A stretch of 64,000 nucleotides of DNA from the NCBI RefSeq assembly GCF_026342735.1, contig NZ_JAPEMM010000001.1:3968001-4032000 (forward strand), written 5' to 3'. Positions 25,040 through 33,817 of the stretch are shown here, in pieces (positions within the stretch are counted from its first letter, which is position 1; each line of letters starts with the position of its first letter). The notes under the pieces are model-generated. The model made no database searches. It was given only the letters and a program-made list of their open reading frames with translations, and had not been told where the DNA came from. Made by a program: the position numbers and the translations under genes. The DNA is from Streptomyces sp. NBC_00193. Its GTDB lineage: Bacteria > Actinomycetota > Actinomycetes > Streptomycetales > Streptomycetaceae.

Positions 25040-26707
25040 GTGACGCACGACCACGACCTGGTACTCCGCCCCACCGAAGCCCAGAAGGCGGCCGCGCTCG
25101 CGCCGCCGCCGGGGCGCACGGGCGGGGACCTGGTCGTGGAGACGCTGCGCTCGCTCGGTGCGACCACCGTCTTCGGGCTGCCCGGCCAGCACGCGCTCGG
25201 CCTCTTCGACGCCGTCGGCCGATCCGACCTGCGCCTGGTGGGCCTGCGTACGGAGAACAACGCCGGGTTCGCCGCCGACGCGTACGGCCGGATGACCGGC
25301 GAGGCGGCCCCCCTCCTGCTGTCCACGGGCCCGGGCGCGCTCATGGCGCTCCCGGCCCTGGCCGAGGCGGCGGCGGCGTCCGCGCCCGTCCTGGCGATCT
25401 CCTCACAGGTCCCGACCCCGGGCCTGGGCGGCGGCCGGCGCGGTCACCTGCACGAGCTGCGCGACCAGGCGGCCTCCTTCCGGGACGTGGTCAAGTCCGT
25501 GCACACCGCCCGGACCCCCTCCCAGATCCCGTCCGTGATCGCCGAGGCCTGGGAATCGGCGCTGACCGCCCCGCACGGGCCGGTGTGGGTGGAGATCCCG
25601 GAGGACGTGCTGCGCGCGGAAACCGTCATCCCCAAGGTCACCGGCATGGACGCGACCCCGCACGAACTGGCCCCGCGCCCGGAGCTGACCGCGCTGGCCG
25701 CGCACTGGCTGGAGAACGCGGAACGCCCGGTGATCATCGCGGGCGGCGGGGTGATCCGCTCGGACGCCGCGGGCAAGCTGAAGCAGCTCGCGGAACGCCT
25801 GAACGCCCCCGTCGTCACCACCTTCGGCGGCAAGGGCGCCTTCCCCTGGACCCACCCGCTGTCCCTCCAGTCCTGGCTGGAGGACCGCCACATGACGGAC
25901 TTCCTGGAGGACGCCGACGTCCTGCTGGTGGTCGGCTCGGGCCTGGGCGAACTGTCCTCGAACTACCACACGTTCTTCCCGGAGGGCCGGGTCGTCCAGA
26001 TCGAGGCGGACCTCGGCAAGCTGGAGTCCAACCACGCGGGCCTCGGCATCCACGCGGACGCCCGCCTCGCCCTGCAGGCGCTCCTCGAAACGGTCGCCGA
26101 GCGCCCCGACCCGCAGGCCCCCGAGCGCGTCCGCCTGGTCCTGGCCGACATCGCGGCCCGGCTGGCCTCCCAGGACCTGACCCTGGAGCAACAGCTCCTG
26201 ACCTCGATCCGGCAGGCCCTGCCGCCGCGCTCCCCGTCGTTCTGGGACATGACGATCCTGTCCTACTGGGCCTGGTCGGCCTTCGACCCCAAGCATCCCA
26301 ACACCATGCACTCGGCGCAGGGCGCGGGCGGCCTCGGCTACGCCTTCCCGGCGGCCCTCGGCGCGGCCGTGGCGGAGCCGGACACCCCGGTCCTCGCGGT
26401 TTCCGGCGACGGCGGCGCGATGTACTCGATCGCCGACCTGGCCACCGCCCGCCAGCACGACCTGGACGTCACCTGGCTGATCGTGGACGACGGCGGCTAC
26501 GGCATCCTGCGCGAGTACGGCTGCGAGACGGGCACGACCCTGACCCGCCCCGACTTCGTGGCCCTGGCGGCCGCCTTCGACGTCCCGGCGACCACGACCA
26601 CCCCGGACTCCCTCCGCGAGGACCTGGCCCGGGCCCTGAAGACCCCGGGTCCTTCGCTCCTGGTCCTTCCGGCCACGCCGAAGATGTTCGCCCCCACCCA
26701 CGTCTGA
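25040..26707 (+). CDS. Thiamine-diphosphate-dependent enzyme, acetolactate synthase-like
   Basis: A 555-residue three-domain ThDP enzyme: N-terminal PYR domain with TVFGLPGQHALGLFDA and the activating Glu in RTENNAGFAADAYGRMTG, a central domain (RPVIIAGGGVIRSDAAGKL), and a PP domain with QGAGGLGYAFPAALGAAVAEP and GDGGAMYSIADLATA ending in VDDGGYG (DD in place of the usual NN). The reaction is not determined: acetolactate synthase proper is less likely because no regulatory subunit is adjacent. The GTG start at 25040 follows GAAGGGCACG. It lies 42 bp behind the agmatinase-family gene, so it probably acts in the same pathway. Confidence 0.85.
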   Translation: MTHDHDLVLRPTEAQKAAALAPPPGRTGGDLVVETLRSLGATTVFGLPGQHALGLFDAVGRSDLRLVGLRTENNAGFAADAYGRMTGEAAPLLLSTGPGALMALPALAEAAAASAPVLAISSQVPTPGLGGGRRGHLHELRDQAASFRDVVKSVHTARTPSQIPSVIAEAWESALTAPHGPVWVEIPEDVLRAETVIPKVTGMDATPHELAPRPELTALAAHWLENAERPVIIAGGGVIRSDAAGKLKQLAERLNAPVVTTFGGKGAFPWTHPLSLQSWLEDRHMTDFLEDADVLLVVGSGLGELSSNYHTFFPEGRVVQIEADLGKLESNHAGLGIHADARLALQALLETVAERPDPQAPERVRLVLADIAARLASQDLTLEQQLLTSIRQALPPRSPSFWDMTILSYWAWSAFDPKHPNTMHSAQGAGGLGYAFPAALGAAVAEPDTPVLAVSGDGGAMYSIADLATARQHDLDVTWLIVDDGGYGILREYGCETGTTLTRPDFVALAAAFDVPATTTTPDSLREDLARALKTPGPSLLVLPATPKMFAPTHV

Positions 26708-26784
26708 GGGGTGCGCGGGCCGGGTTAGGTTGGTACCGATCAGTCCCGGTCGCACGTCTTTGGTCGCAGGTCTCTGGGGGAGCG

Positions 26785-26985
26785 GTGCCGTTCGAGCAGG
26801 AGTGCGCCCGGCAGGGTCCATTCACCGCCGGCCCCGGGGCGCTCGTCACGGCCGCCGACCGAGCGGCCCGCGATCGACAGACCACCCTCACCTACCTCAT
26901 GGCCCGCCGCGTCACCGACGCTCCGGGCTGCGAGAACAAGCCGCTGGAGCAGGCTCCCGCGGTGAAATCGGGAGACACCCAGTGA
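26785..26985 (+). pseudogene. Truncated tandem copy of the downstream lipoprotein gene
   Basis: The last about 45 codons (ARDRQTTLTYLMARRVTDAP..., then CENKPLEQAP) are clearly homologous to the C-terminal part of the next protein (DRDRQTALAYLMARRVTEAL, CENKPLKRAP). The front of the gene, including signal peptide and lipobox, is missing. A 66-codon frame could still be translated from GTG at 26785 (GGGGGA just upstream), and its stop overlaps the next start (GTGA). Best read as the remnant 3' end of a duplicated lipoprotein gene. Confidence 0.7.
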
Positions 26986-27659
26986 ACGCCATCTCGACCG
27001 TGGCCAAGCGGTCCGTACTCGCCCTCGTCTGCCTGGTGGCGGCGGTCGGGTGTTCCACAGAGCAAGCAGGGCCCCGCGCCGCCGACCCGTGCGCGATCGC
27101 CGATCCGTCGGCCGAAAGGGATCTCCTCAAGCAGATCACCGGCTCCGGTGACTTCGACACCCGGGTCAACGCCACCACCGCGCACCTGGTGGACAGCCTC
27201 AAGGGGGACGTGCGGTCGCTGCCGTCGACGCCGTGGCTCATGTGCGGGTACGTCCCCAAGCAGGGGAAGGACGCCGACCGCGTACAACTGCAGGTCCGCT
27301 GGCTGTACCGGGAGTCCAAGGAGCAGAACCCGAAGGACACCGTGCCCGTCGAGGCGAGCGGGGCCGTCGGCTGGGCCGGCGACACCGGGTCGCAGCTGCG
27401 CGTGCGCTGCGACTTGCCCGGCGACCTCCGCCAGCAGTCCGACAACGCCCTGCTGGCCGTGGAGGAATCCTTCAGGATCGGCGCCCCCCGGCCGAACATG
27501 ACCCAGGCGGACCGGGACCGGCAGACGGCCTTGGCCTATCTCATGGCCCGTCGCGTCACCGAGGCCCTCGGCTGCGAGAACAAGCCGCTGAAGCGGGCGC
27601 CCGTGGTGAAGGTGCTGCCTTCGCCCACGCCGACGCCGACGGCGACGCCCAAGTCCTGA
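26982..27659 (+). CDS. Putative lipoprotein of unknown function
   Basis: A 225-residue protein with a lipoprotein signal (KRSVLALVCLVAAVGCS, lipid-attachment Cys about residue 24), a compact extracellular domain with four further cysteines, and a C-terminal Pro/Thr tail (PSPTPTPTATP). The domain contains ADPCAIADPSAER, WLMCGYVP and RCDLPGDLRQQSDNALLAVEE. No family recognised. The GTG start overlaps the stop of a truncated duplicate of its own 3' end. Downstream is 196 bp with a 19-bp direct repeat, then the ABC exporter. Confidence 0.7.
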   Translation: MNAISTVAKRSVLALVCLVAAVGCSTEQAGPRAADPCAIADPSAERDLLKQITGSGDFDTRVNATTAHLVDSLKGDVRSLPSTPWLMCGYVPKQGKDADRVQLQVRWLYRESKEQNPKDTVPVEASGAVGWAGDTGSQLRVRCDLPGDLRQQSDNALLAVEESFRIGAPRPNMTQADRDRQTALAYLMARRVTEALGCENKPLKRAPVVKVLPSPTPTPTATPKS

Positions 27660-27692
27660 CCCCGGCCCGGACGGCCCCGCCGGCGCCGTGGG

Positions 27693-27730
27693 CCCCGTAG
27701 GCCTCCCCGGCCCCCGTAGGCCTCCCCGGC
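27693..27730. repeat. 19-bp tandem direct repeat
   Basis: CCCCGTAGGCCTCCCCGGC occurs twice back to back, followed by a decayed third start (CCCCCGTGGG), between the lipoprotein gene and the ABC exporter. Confidence 0.7.
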
Positions 27731-27855
27731 CCCCCGTGGGCGCAACCCCGCGCGCGGAACCCGCGCAACCCAGTTCGAATTGTTGCGGCGGGATGAAATC
27801 CGCCGGTCGGAGCGTTGGCGCTTCCGGCAGGGCAGGACGAACGGGGAGGCAGTAC

Positions 27856-30800
27856 GTGGCTACGGCGACGGCGGAAACGGCGGCTGGAAGCAAACAGGGG
27901 TGGGGGAGGCGGCTCGCCGCCTACACCTGGCGGTACAAGGTCAACGTGCTGCTGGCCCTCGGGTCCTCGCTCGGCGGCATGGCCGTCATGGCGCTCGTAC
28001 CGCTCGTCACCAAGGTGATCCTCGACGACGTCATCGGAGACCAGAGCAAGCCCATGGGGCCCTGGGCCCTGATGCTCATAGGCGCCGCGGTCCTCGTCTA
28101 CGTGCTGACCTACATCCGCAGGTACTACGGCGGCCGGCTCGCGCTCGACGTGCAGCACGACCTGCGCACCGACATGTACGACACCATCGCCCGGCTCGAC
28201 GGCCGCCGCCAGGACGAGCTGTCCACCGGGCAGGTCGTCGGCCGGGCGACCACCGACCTCCAGCTGATCCAAGGGCTGCTCTTCATGCTGCCCATGACCA
28301 TCGGCAACTTCCTGCTCTTCGGGATATCCCTCGGGATCATGCTGTGGCTCTCGCCGCTGCTGACCGTCGTCGCGCTGCTGATGGCCCCCGCCCTCTGGTT
28401 CATAGCCAAGCGCAGCCGCAAGAAGCTCTTCCCCGCCACCTGGTACGCCCAGAGCCAGGCCGCCGCCGTCGCCACCGTCGTCGACGGGGCCGTCACCGGC
28501 GTCCGTGTCGTCAAGGGCTTCGGCCAGGAGGAGCAGGAGACCGGCAAGCTCCGCGACGCCGGCCGCCGGCTGTTCGCCGGACGGATGCGCGGCATCCGGC
28601 TGAACTCCCGCTACACCCCCGCCCTGCAGGCCGTACCGGCCCTCGGCCAGGTCGCCATGCTGGCCCTCGGCGGCTGGATGGCCACCAAGGGGCAGGTCAC
28701 CCTCGGTACCTTCGTCGCCTTCTCCACCTACCTCGCCCAGCTCGTCGGCCCCGTCCGCATGCTCGCCATGGTGCTCACCGTCGGCCAGCAGGCCCGCGCC
28801 GGCGTGGAGCGGGTCTTCGAGCTCATCGACACCGAGCCGGTGATCCGGGAGGGGACGAAGGAGCTCCCCGCGGACGCGCCCGCCACCGTCGAGTTCGACG
28901 ACGTGCGGTTCGGGTACGACCCCGAGCGGCCCGTGCTCGACGGGTTCGGACTGTCGATCGCCGAAGGGGAGACCGTCGCCCTCGTCGGGTCCTCGGGCAG
29001 CGGGAAGTCCACCGTCTCGCTGCTGCTGCCCCGCTTCTACGACGCCGACCGCGGCGCCGTCCGGGTCGGCGGCCACGACGTGCGCGAGCTGACCTACGAC
29101 TCCCTGCGCGACGCCATCGGACTGGTCCCCGAGGACTCCTTCCTCTTCTCCGACACCATCCGCGCCAACATCGCCTACGGTCACCCCGGCGCCACCGAGG
29201 ACCAGATCCTGGCCGCCGCCCGCGCCGCCCAGGCCGAAGGGTTCATCGAGGCCCTCCCCGCCGGGTACGACACCAAGGTCGGCGAGCAGGGCCTGACCCT
29301 CTCCGGCGGCCAGCGCCAGCGCATCGCGCTCGCCCGCGCCATCCTCACCGACCCCCGCCTGCTGCTCCTCGACGACGCCACCTCGGCCGTCGACGCCCGG
29401 GTCGAGCACGAGATCCACGAGGCGCTGCGCGCCGTCATGGCCGGCCGCACCACCCTGCTCATCGCGCACCGCCGCTCCACGCTCGCGCTCGCCGACCGGA
29501 TCGCCGTACTGGACCACGGGCGGCTCTCCGACGTCGGTACGCACGAGGAGCTGGAGCGCCGCTCCGCCCTGTACCGGCGGCTGCTCACCGACCCGGACGC
29601 GCTGGGCGCGGGCTCCCCGCGGACGCCCGAGGCGCCCTTGATGGAGGAGTTCGAGCGCGACATCGAGCGGGACATCGAGCTCGAAGCCGAGATCGACTCC
29701 GAGCCGGTCAACGCCAAGCGCCGGGTGGCCGGCGGGATCACCCCCGAGCTCTGGCAGCGCCAGGAGGAGGCGGACGACAAGACCATCGCCCCCGCGGGGA
29801 TGTCCGCCACGCCCGAACTGCTCGCGCAGGTGGCCGCGCTGCCGCCCGCCGACGACACCCCCGACGTGGACGAGACCCGCGCCGCGTCCGCCGAGGACAG
29901 CTACAACCTGGGCCGGCTGCTGCGCGGCTTCTGGGCCCCGCTCGCGATATCCCTCGGCCTCGTCGCCCTCGACGCCGGCTCCGGGCTGCTCCTGCCCATC
30001 CTGATCCGGCACGGCATCGACCAGGGCGTCGAGGCGGCCGCGCTCGGCGCCGTCTGGGCGGCGTCCCTCCTCGCGCTCGGCGTGGTCCTGGCCCAGTGGG
30101 CCGCGCAGTTCGCCGAGACCCGGATGACGGGCCGCACCGGCGAGCGCGTGCTCTACGCCCTGCGCGTCAAGATCTTCGCCCAGCTCCAGCGCCTCGGCCT
30201 CGACTACTACGAGCGCGAGCTGACCGGCAAGATCATGACCCGGATGACCACTGACGTGGACGCCCTGTCCAGCTTCCTGCAGACCGGGCTCGTCACCGCC
30301 GTCGTCTCCGTCCTCACCTTCTTCGGCATCCTGGTCGCCCTCCTCGTCCTGGACGTGGAGCTGGCTCTGATCGTCTTCGCCACGCTGCCCCTGCTGATCG
30401 TCGGCACCTTCTTCTTCCGCCGGAAGTCCGTGGCCGCCTACGAGCTCGCCCGCGACCGGGTCGGACTGGTCAACGCCGACCTCCAGGAGTCCGTGGCCGG
30501 ACTGCGCATCGTCCAGGCCTTCCGCCGCCAGCGCTCCGGCGCCGTCCGGTTCGCCGAGCGCAGCGACTCGTACCGCGAGGCCCGGGTCCGCGGCCAGTGG
30601 CTGATCTCGGTCTACTTCCCCTTCGTGCAACTGCTGTCCTCCGGGGCCGCGGCCGCCGTGCTGATCGTCGGCGCGGGCCGGGTGGAGGCCGGCACGCTCA
30701 CCACGGGCGCGCTGGTCGCGTACCTGCTCTACATCGACCTGTTCTTCGCCCCCGTCCAGCAGCTCTCGCAGGTCTTCGACGGCTACCAGCAGGCCACCGT

Positions 30801-31650
30801 CTCCCTCGGCCGCATCCAGGGCCTGCTGCGCGAGCCCACCAGCACCCCCCGCCCGGCCGACCCCCGGCCGGTCCCCGAGCTGCGCGGCGAGATCGCCTTC
30901 GAAGGCGTCCACTTCTCGTACGGCACGGCCGAGGAGCGCGGGGCGAAGGAACCGGCGCTCACCGGGATCAGCCTGCGCATCCCCGCCGGGCAGACCGTCG
31001 CCTTCGTCGGCGAGACCGGAGCCGGCAAGTCCACGCTGGTCAAGATGGTGGCCCGGTTCTACGATCCGACCTCCGGCCGGGTCACCGCCGACGGGGTGGA
31101 CCTGCGCGAGCTGGACCTGACGGGCTACCGCCACCGCCTCGGCGTCGTCCCCCAGGAGCCGTACCTCTTCCCGGGAACGGTCCGCGACGCCATCGCCTAC
31201 GGGCGGCCCGAGGCCAGCGACGCCCAGGTGGAGGCCGCCGCCCGCGCGGTCGGCGCCCACGCCATGATCGCCACCCTGGACGGCGGCTACCTGCACACCG
31301 TCACCGAGCGCGGCCGCAACCTCTCGGCCGGCCAGCGCCAGCTGATCGCGCTGGCCCGCGCCGAGCTCGTCGACCCCGACGTGCTGCTGCTCGACGAGGC
31401 CACCGCCGCCCTCGACCTGGCCACCGAGGCCCTGGTCAACCAGGCCACCGACCGGCTCGCGGGCAAGCGCACCACCCTGGTCGTGGCACACCGGCTGACC
31501 ACCGCCGCGCGCGCCGACCGGGTCGTGGTCATGGACCGCGGCCGGGTCGCGGAGGACGGCACCCACGCCGAGCTGCTGGCCCGCGGCGGCCGGTACGCCG
31601 AGCTGTGGCGCACCTTCGCGGGCGAGGACGAGCCGGCCGCAGCGGCGTAG
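27856..31650 (+). CDS. Two-half (fused) ABC exporter
   Basis: A 1264-residue protein with TMD-NBD-TMD-NBD order. Half 1: six-helix exporter domain (about 20-320), Walker A GSSGSGKST (about 377), signature LSGGQRQ (about 482), Walker B LLLLDDATSAVD. Half 2: helices about 700-1000, Walker A GETGAGKST (about 1052), LSAGQRQ (about 1156), LLLDEATAALD. The first NBD has Asp where the catalytic Glu belongs, so one ATP site is probably degenerate, as in heterodimeric exporters such as BmrCD or TM287/288; here both halves are one polypeptide. Substrate unknown (drug, lipid or peptide). GTG at 27856 has GGGGAGG at 6 nt; upstream in-frame starts lack one. Confidence 0.93.
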   Translation: MATATAETAAGSKQGWGRRLAAYTWRYKVNVLLALGSSLGGMAVMALVPLVTKVILDDVIGDQSKPMGPWALMLIGAAVLVYVLTYIRRYYGGRLALDVQHDLRTDMYDTIARLDGRRQDELSTGQVVGRATTDLQLIQGLLFMLPMTIGNFLLFGISLGIMLWLSPLLTVVALLMAPALWFIAKRSRKKLFPATWYAQSQAAAVATVVDGAVTGVRVVKGFGQEEQETGKLRDAGRRLFAGRMRGIRLNSRYTPALQAVPALGQVAMLALGGWMATKGQVTLGTFVAFSTYLAQLVGPVRMLAMVLTVGQQARAGVERVFELIDTEPVIREGTKELPADAPATVEFDDVRFGYDPERPVLDGFGLSIAEGETVALVGSSGSGKSTVSLLLPRFYDADRGAVRVGGHDVRELTYDSLRDAIGLVPEDSFLFSDTIRANIAYGHPGATEDQILAAARAAQAEGFIEALPAGYDTKVGEQGLTLSGGQRQRIALARAILTDPRLLLLDDATSAVDARVEHEIHEALRAVMAGRTTLLIAHRRSTLALADRIAVLDHGRLSDVGTHEELERRSALYRRLLTDPDALGAGSPRTPEAPLMEEFERDIERDIELEAEIDSEPVNAKRRVAGGITPELWQRQEEADDKTIAPAGMSATPELLAQVAALPPADDTPDVDETRAASAEDSYNLGRLLRGFWAPLAISLGLVALDAGSGLLLPILIRHGIDQGVEAAALGAVWAASLLALGVVLAQWAAQFAETRMTGRTGERVLYALRVKIFAQLQRLGLDYYERELTGKIMTRMTTDVDALSSFLQTGLVTAVVSVLTFFGILVALLVLDVELALIVFATLPLLIVGTFFFRRKSVAAYELARDRVGLVNADLQESVAGLRIVQAFRRQRSGAVRFAERSDSYREARVRGQWLISVYFPFVQLLSSGAAAAVLIVGAGRVEAGTLTTGALVAYLLYIDLFFAPVQQLSQVFDGYQQATVSLGRIQGLLREPTSTPRPADPRPVPELRGEIAFEGVHFSYGTAEERGAKEPALTGISLRIPAGQTVAFVGETGAGKSTLVKMVARFYDPTSGRVTADGVDLRELDLTGYRHRLGVVPQEPYLFPGTVRDAIAYGRPEASDAQVEAAARAVGAHAMIATLDGGYLHTVTERGRNLSAGQRQLIALARAELVDPDVLLLDEATAALDLATEALVNQATDRLAGKRTTLVVAHRLTTAARADRVVVMDRGRVAEDGTHAELLARGGRYAELWRTFAGEDEPAAAA

Positions 31651-31662
31651 GACGCACACGAC

Positions 31663-31690
31663 GGCGCCCCCGGGGATTCCCGGGGGCGCC
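31663..31690. terminator. Bidirectional hairpin between ABC exporter and CxGxC copy 3
   Basis: GGCGCCCCCGGG/CCCGGGGGCGCC separates convergent genes; it is the copy-3 version of the terminator that follows each secreted cassette. Confidence 0.8.
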
Positions 31691-31718
31691 GCTGTGTGGG
31701 GTGGCCGGTCGGCTGGGC

Positions 31719-32141
31719 CTACTTGCCGAGCTTGGCCTTGAGCTCGTTCTTGATCGTCTGCTTGTTGACCTTGTTCAGGTTTCCGCCGGTGCCGGTGCCG
31801 TCGCCGCCGACGGCGGTGGCGTCGCCGGTGTTGATGGCGTCGGCGCTGGAGTCGCCGCCGCGGGCGTTTCCGGTCTTGATGTCGCACTTGCCCTTGCAGC
31901 TGCCGACGCCGCTGTTGGCGTCGCCGCCGCGGGAGTCGCCGCCGACGGTGGTGTTCTCGGCGTTGGCGTCGCCGCCGGTGCCGATGCCGTCTGCGCTGTC
32001 GTCCTGGAGGACGGACACCGCGTGCTGCGGGACGGTCGTGGGGGCTGCCATCGCCGTGGCGGGGAGGGCGATGCCACCGCCCAGCAGGGCGACGGAGGCG
32101 GAAGCGAGGACGATGCGGCGGGTCGACAGGATCTTGAACAT
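31719..32141 (-). CDS. Secreted Gly/Asp-rich CxGxC protein, copy 3
   Basis: A 140-residue protein nearly identical to copy 1: same signal peptide (TRRIVLASAS...AMAAP), same CKGKC pair, GGDSRGGDANSGVG, and basic tail ending KNELKAKLGK. It is encoded on the opposite strand to copies 1 and 2 with the same leader and a related terminator. It is convergent with the ABC exporter and divergent from the repeat-rich relative at 32498. Function unknown; secretion and structural or surface role inferred. Confidence 0.8.
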   Translation of the reverse strand: MFKILSTRRIVLASASVALLGGGIALPATAMAAPTTVPQHAVSVLQDDSADGIGTGGDANAENTTVGGDSRGGDANSGVGSCKGKCDIKTGNARGGDSSADAINTGDATAVGGDGTGTGGNLNKVNKQTIKNELKAKLGK

Positions 32142-32296
32142 GGCCGTTCTCCATTCGGAAAAGAAAAGGAAAGAAGAGGAGGGATTCGGGGTGATTCCCT
32201 GCCCTCTGGTTCTTCCGGTGTTTCCCGGTGAGGGCGTACTTCAAATAAACCCGATGGCGGGAATCGCGTCACGCCACTCGCATTCGGGTCTTGACG
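32142..32296 (-). promoter_or_regulatory. Conserved 5' leader, copy 3
   Basis: Minus-strand block with CGTCAAG (32290-32296), -35-like GTGACG (32267-32272) and -10-like TTTATT (32244-32249) 17 bp apart, the GCCCTC/GAGGGC hairpin and GAATGGAGA. It differs from copies 1 and 2 by AGAACCAGAGGG in place of AGAAATAAGAGGG. Confidence 0.7.
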
Positions 32297-32497
32297 CCCA
32301 TGGCCGATCTTGGTAATTCCCGTTCGCCCCACCCGGGGAACCCCGGGCGTACCCGGTAAGGCGCCGCGTGCGTGACAACACGCCGCGCGCGGACGAATCC
32401 GTACGGTGACCGGACCCGCGCGATAGCGTCTGCCCCGGCGCGCGCACGCTTTGGCCACAGTCGAATTGCTCCGCACCACAACCCCGGAGAATTTCCC

Positions 32498-33259
32498 ATG
32501 AACGAGCGTTCCTGGACCCGTCGCATCGTGCTGGCCACGGCCTCCGTGGCACTGGCCGGCGGCATCGCCCTGCCCGCGACCGCGATGGCCGCACCCGCAG
32601 CCCCGTACTACGGCCACAGCGGCATCAGCGCCCTCGTGGACAGCGCTTCCCCCGGAGCCTGTGAAGGGTTCTGCGAGGGGAGCAACAACATCGCCGCGGG
32701 CGACGGCGTCTCCGGCAGCTGCACGGGTCTGTGCCGCGACAGCACCAACACCGCCGTGGGTGACCGCGTCTCCGGCCTGTGCACGGGCCTGTGCGGCGAC
32801 AGCACCACCACCGCGGTCGGGGCGGGTGCGTACAACGAGTGCACGGGCCTGTGCGGCACCAGCACCAACACCGCCGTGGGTGACGGCGCCTCCAACCGGT
32901 GCAACGGCCTCTGCTTCGACAGCGTCAACACGGCCGTGACCGCCGACGTGCTGAGCCGTAGCAGCCACGTGGCGTCGAGCTCGACCGGGAAGACCGTGCG
33001 GGGCGGGGACGGGGGCGAGCAGGGCGATCGCAGGGGCGGTGACGCCCTCGCCGTCAGCGGCAACGCCAATGCCGAGAACACCACCGTCGGCGGCACGGCC
33101 ACCTCGGGCTCCGCCGCCTCCGGTGTGGGCACCTGCATCGGCCGGTGCACGATCACCACCGGGAACGCGACCAGCGGCAACGCGAGCGCCGACGCGCTGA
33201 ACACCGGTGACGCGACCGCGGTGAGCGGCGACGCGACCGCCACGGGCGGCAACGCCTGA
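32498..33259 (+). CDS. Secreted repeat protein with six CxGxC pairs, related to the small CxGxC family
   Basis: A 253-residue protein. The signal peptide (SWTRRIVLATASVALAGGIALPATAMAA) parallels that of the small copies. Residues 52-151 are five 20-residue repeats with Cys pairs at 55/59, 75/79, 95/99, 115/119 and 135/139, consensus CTGLCxDSTNTAVGD. After a Ser/Arg linker, residues 188-253 match the small proteins (NANAENTTVGG, GTCIGRCTITTGNATSG, ADALNTGDATAV) with a sixth pair at 213/217, but the basic tail is missing. Exact 20-residue periodicity with small residues suggests a disulfide-stapled beta-solenoid. It uses a different upstream region; CGGAGA precedes the ATG. Confidence 0.8.
   Translation: MNERSWTRRIVLATASVALAGGIALPATAMAAPAAPYYGHSGISALVDSASPGACEGFCEGSNNIAAGDGVSGSCTGLCRDSTNTAVGDRVSGLCTGLCGDSTTTAVGAGAYNECTGLCGTSTNTAVGDGASNRCNGLCFDSVNTAVTADVLSRSSHVASSSTGKTVRGGDGGEQGDRRGGDALAVSGNANAENTTVGGTATSGSAASGVGTCIGRCTITTGNATSGNASADALNTGDATAVSGDATATGGNA
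32651..32950. repeat. Five 60-bp coding repeats in the CxGxC repeat protein
   Basis: Five units of exactly 60 bp encode residues 52-151. Units 2-5 share TGCACGGGCCTGTGC-like cores; unit 1 is the most divergent (CEGFC). Confidence 0.85.
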
Positions 33260-33295
33260 TACCGGGGCGAACGCCCGACGGCAGGAAAGCACGGC

Positions 33296-33367
33296 GGACG
33301 CCGGAGGGGCATGGCCTCTCCGGCGTCCGTGGCATGAGAACGGCGCCCCGGGGATTCCCGGGGCGCC
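33296..33367. terminator. Two hairpin terminators between convergent CxGxC genes
   Basis: GGACGCCGGAG/CTCCGGCGTCC (33296-33328) and GGCGCCCCGGG/CCCGGGGCGCC (33342-33367). They serve the repeat gene on the top strand and copy 4 on the bottom strand, and reproduce the two-hairpin 3' flank of copy 1. Confidence 0.8.
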
Positions 33368-33394
33368 GCTGTGTGGGGTTGTGGCCTGCTGGGC

Positions 33395-33817
33395 TCAGTT
33401 GCCGAGCTTGTTCTTGAGCTGGTTCTTGATCGTCTGCTTGTCGACCTTGTTCAGGTTCCCGCCCGTGCCGGTGCCGTCGCCGCCGACGGCGGTGGCGTCG
33501 CCGGTGTTGATGGCGTCGGCGCTGGAGTCGCCGCCGCGGGCGTCTCCGGTCTTGATGTCGCACTTGCCCTTGCAGTCGCCGACGCCGCTGTTGGCGTCGC
33601 CGCCGCGGGAGTCGCCGCCGACGGTGGTGTTCTCGGCGTTGGCGTCGCCGCCGGTGCCGATGCCGTCGGCGCTGTCGTCCTGCAGGGCGGACACCGCCTG
33701 GTGCGGAACCGCAGCCGGTGCGGCCATTGCGGTGGCGGGGAGGGCTATGCCACCACCGAGCAGGGCGACGGAAGCGGAAGCAAGAACGATGCGGCGGGTG
33801 GAAAGAATCTTGAACAT
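33395..33817 (-). CDS. Secreted Gly/Asp-rich CxGxC protein, copy 4
   Basis: A 140-residue near twin of copy 1, with changes such as AAVPHQAVSALQ near the mature N-terminus, GDCKGKCDIKTGDA around the Cys pair, and KVDKQTIKNQLKNKLGN at the tail. The signal-peptide codons contain several silent changes while the mature region and the 3' flank match copy 1 closely, which suggests gene conversion between distant copies. Convergent with the repeat-rich relative. Function unknown. Confidence 0.8.
   Translation of the reverse strand: MFKILSTRRIVLASASVALLGGGIALPATAMAAPAAVPHQAVSALQDDSADGIGTGGDANAENTTVGGDSRGGDANSGVGDCKGKCDIKTGDARGGDSSADAINTGDATAVGGDGTGTGGNLNKVDKQTIKNQLKNKLGN

Noticed and set aside
25040..26707. 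Biosynthetic acetolactate synthase large subunit
   Set aside because: No regulatory subunit or ilvC nearby; context is a ureohydrolase under a PucR regulator.
27556..32244. 1562-codon open frame antisense to the ABC exporter
   Set aside because: Its codon pattern is the complement of the exporter; no recognisable domain and it runs through two CxGxC features out of frame.
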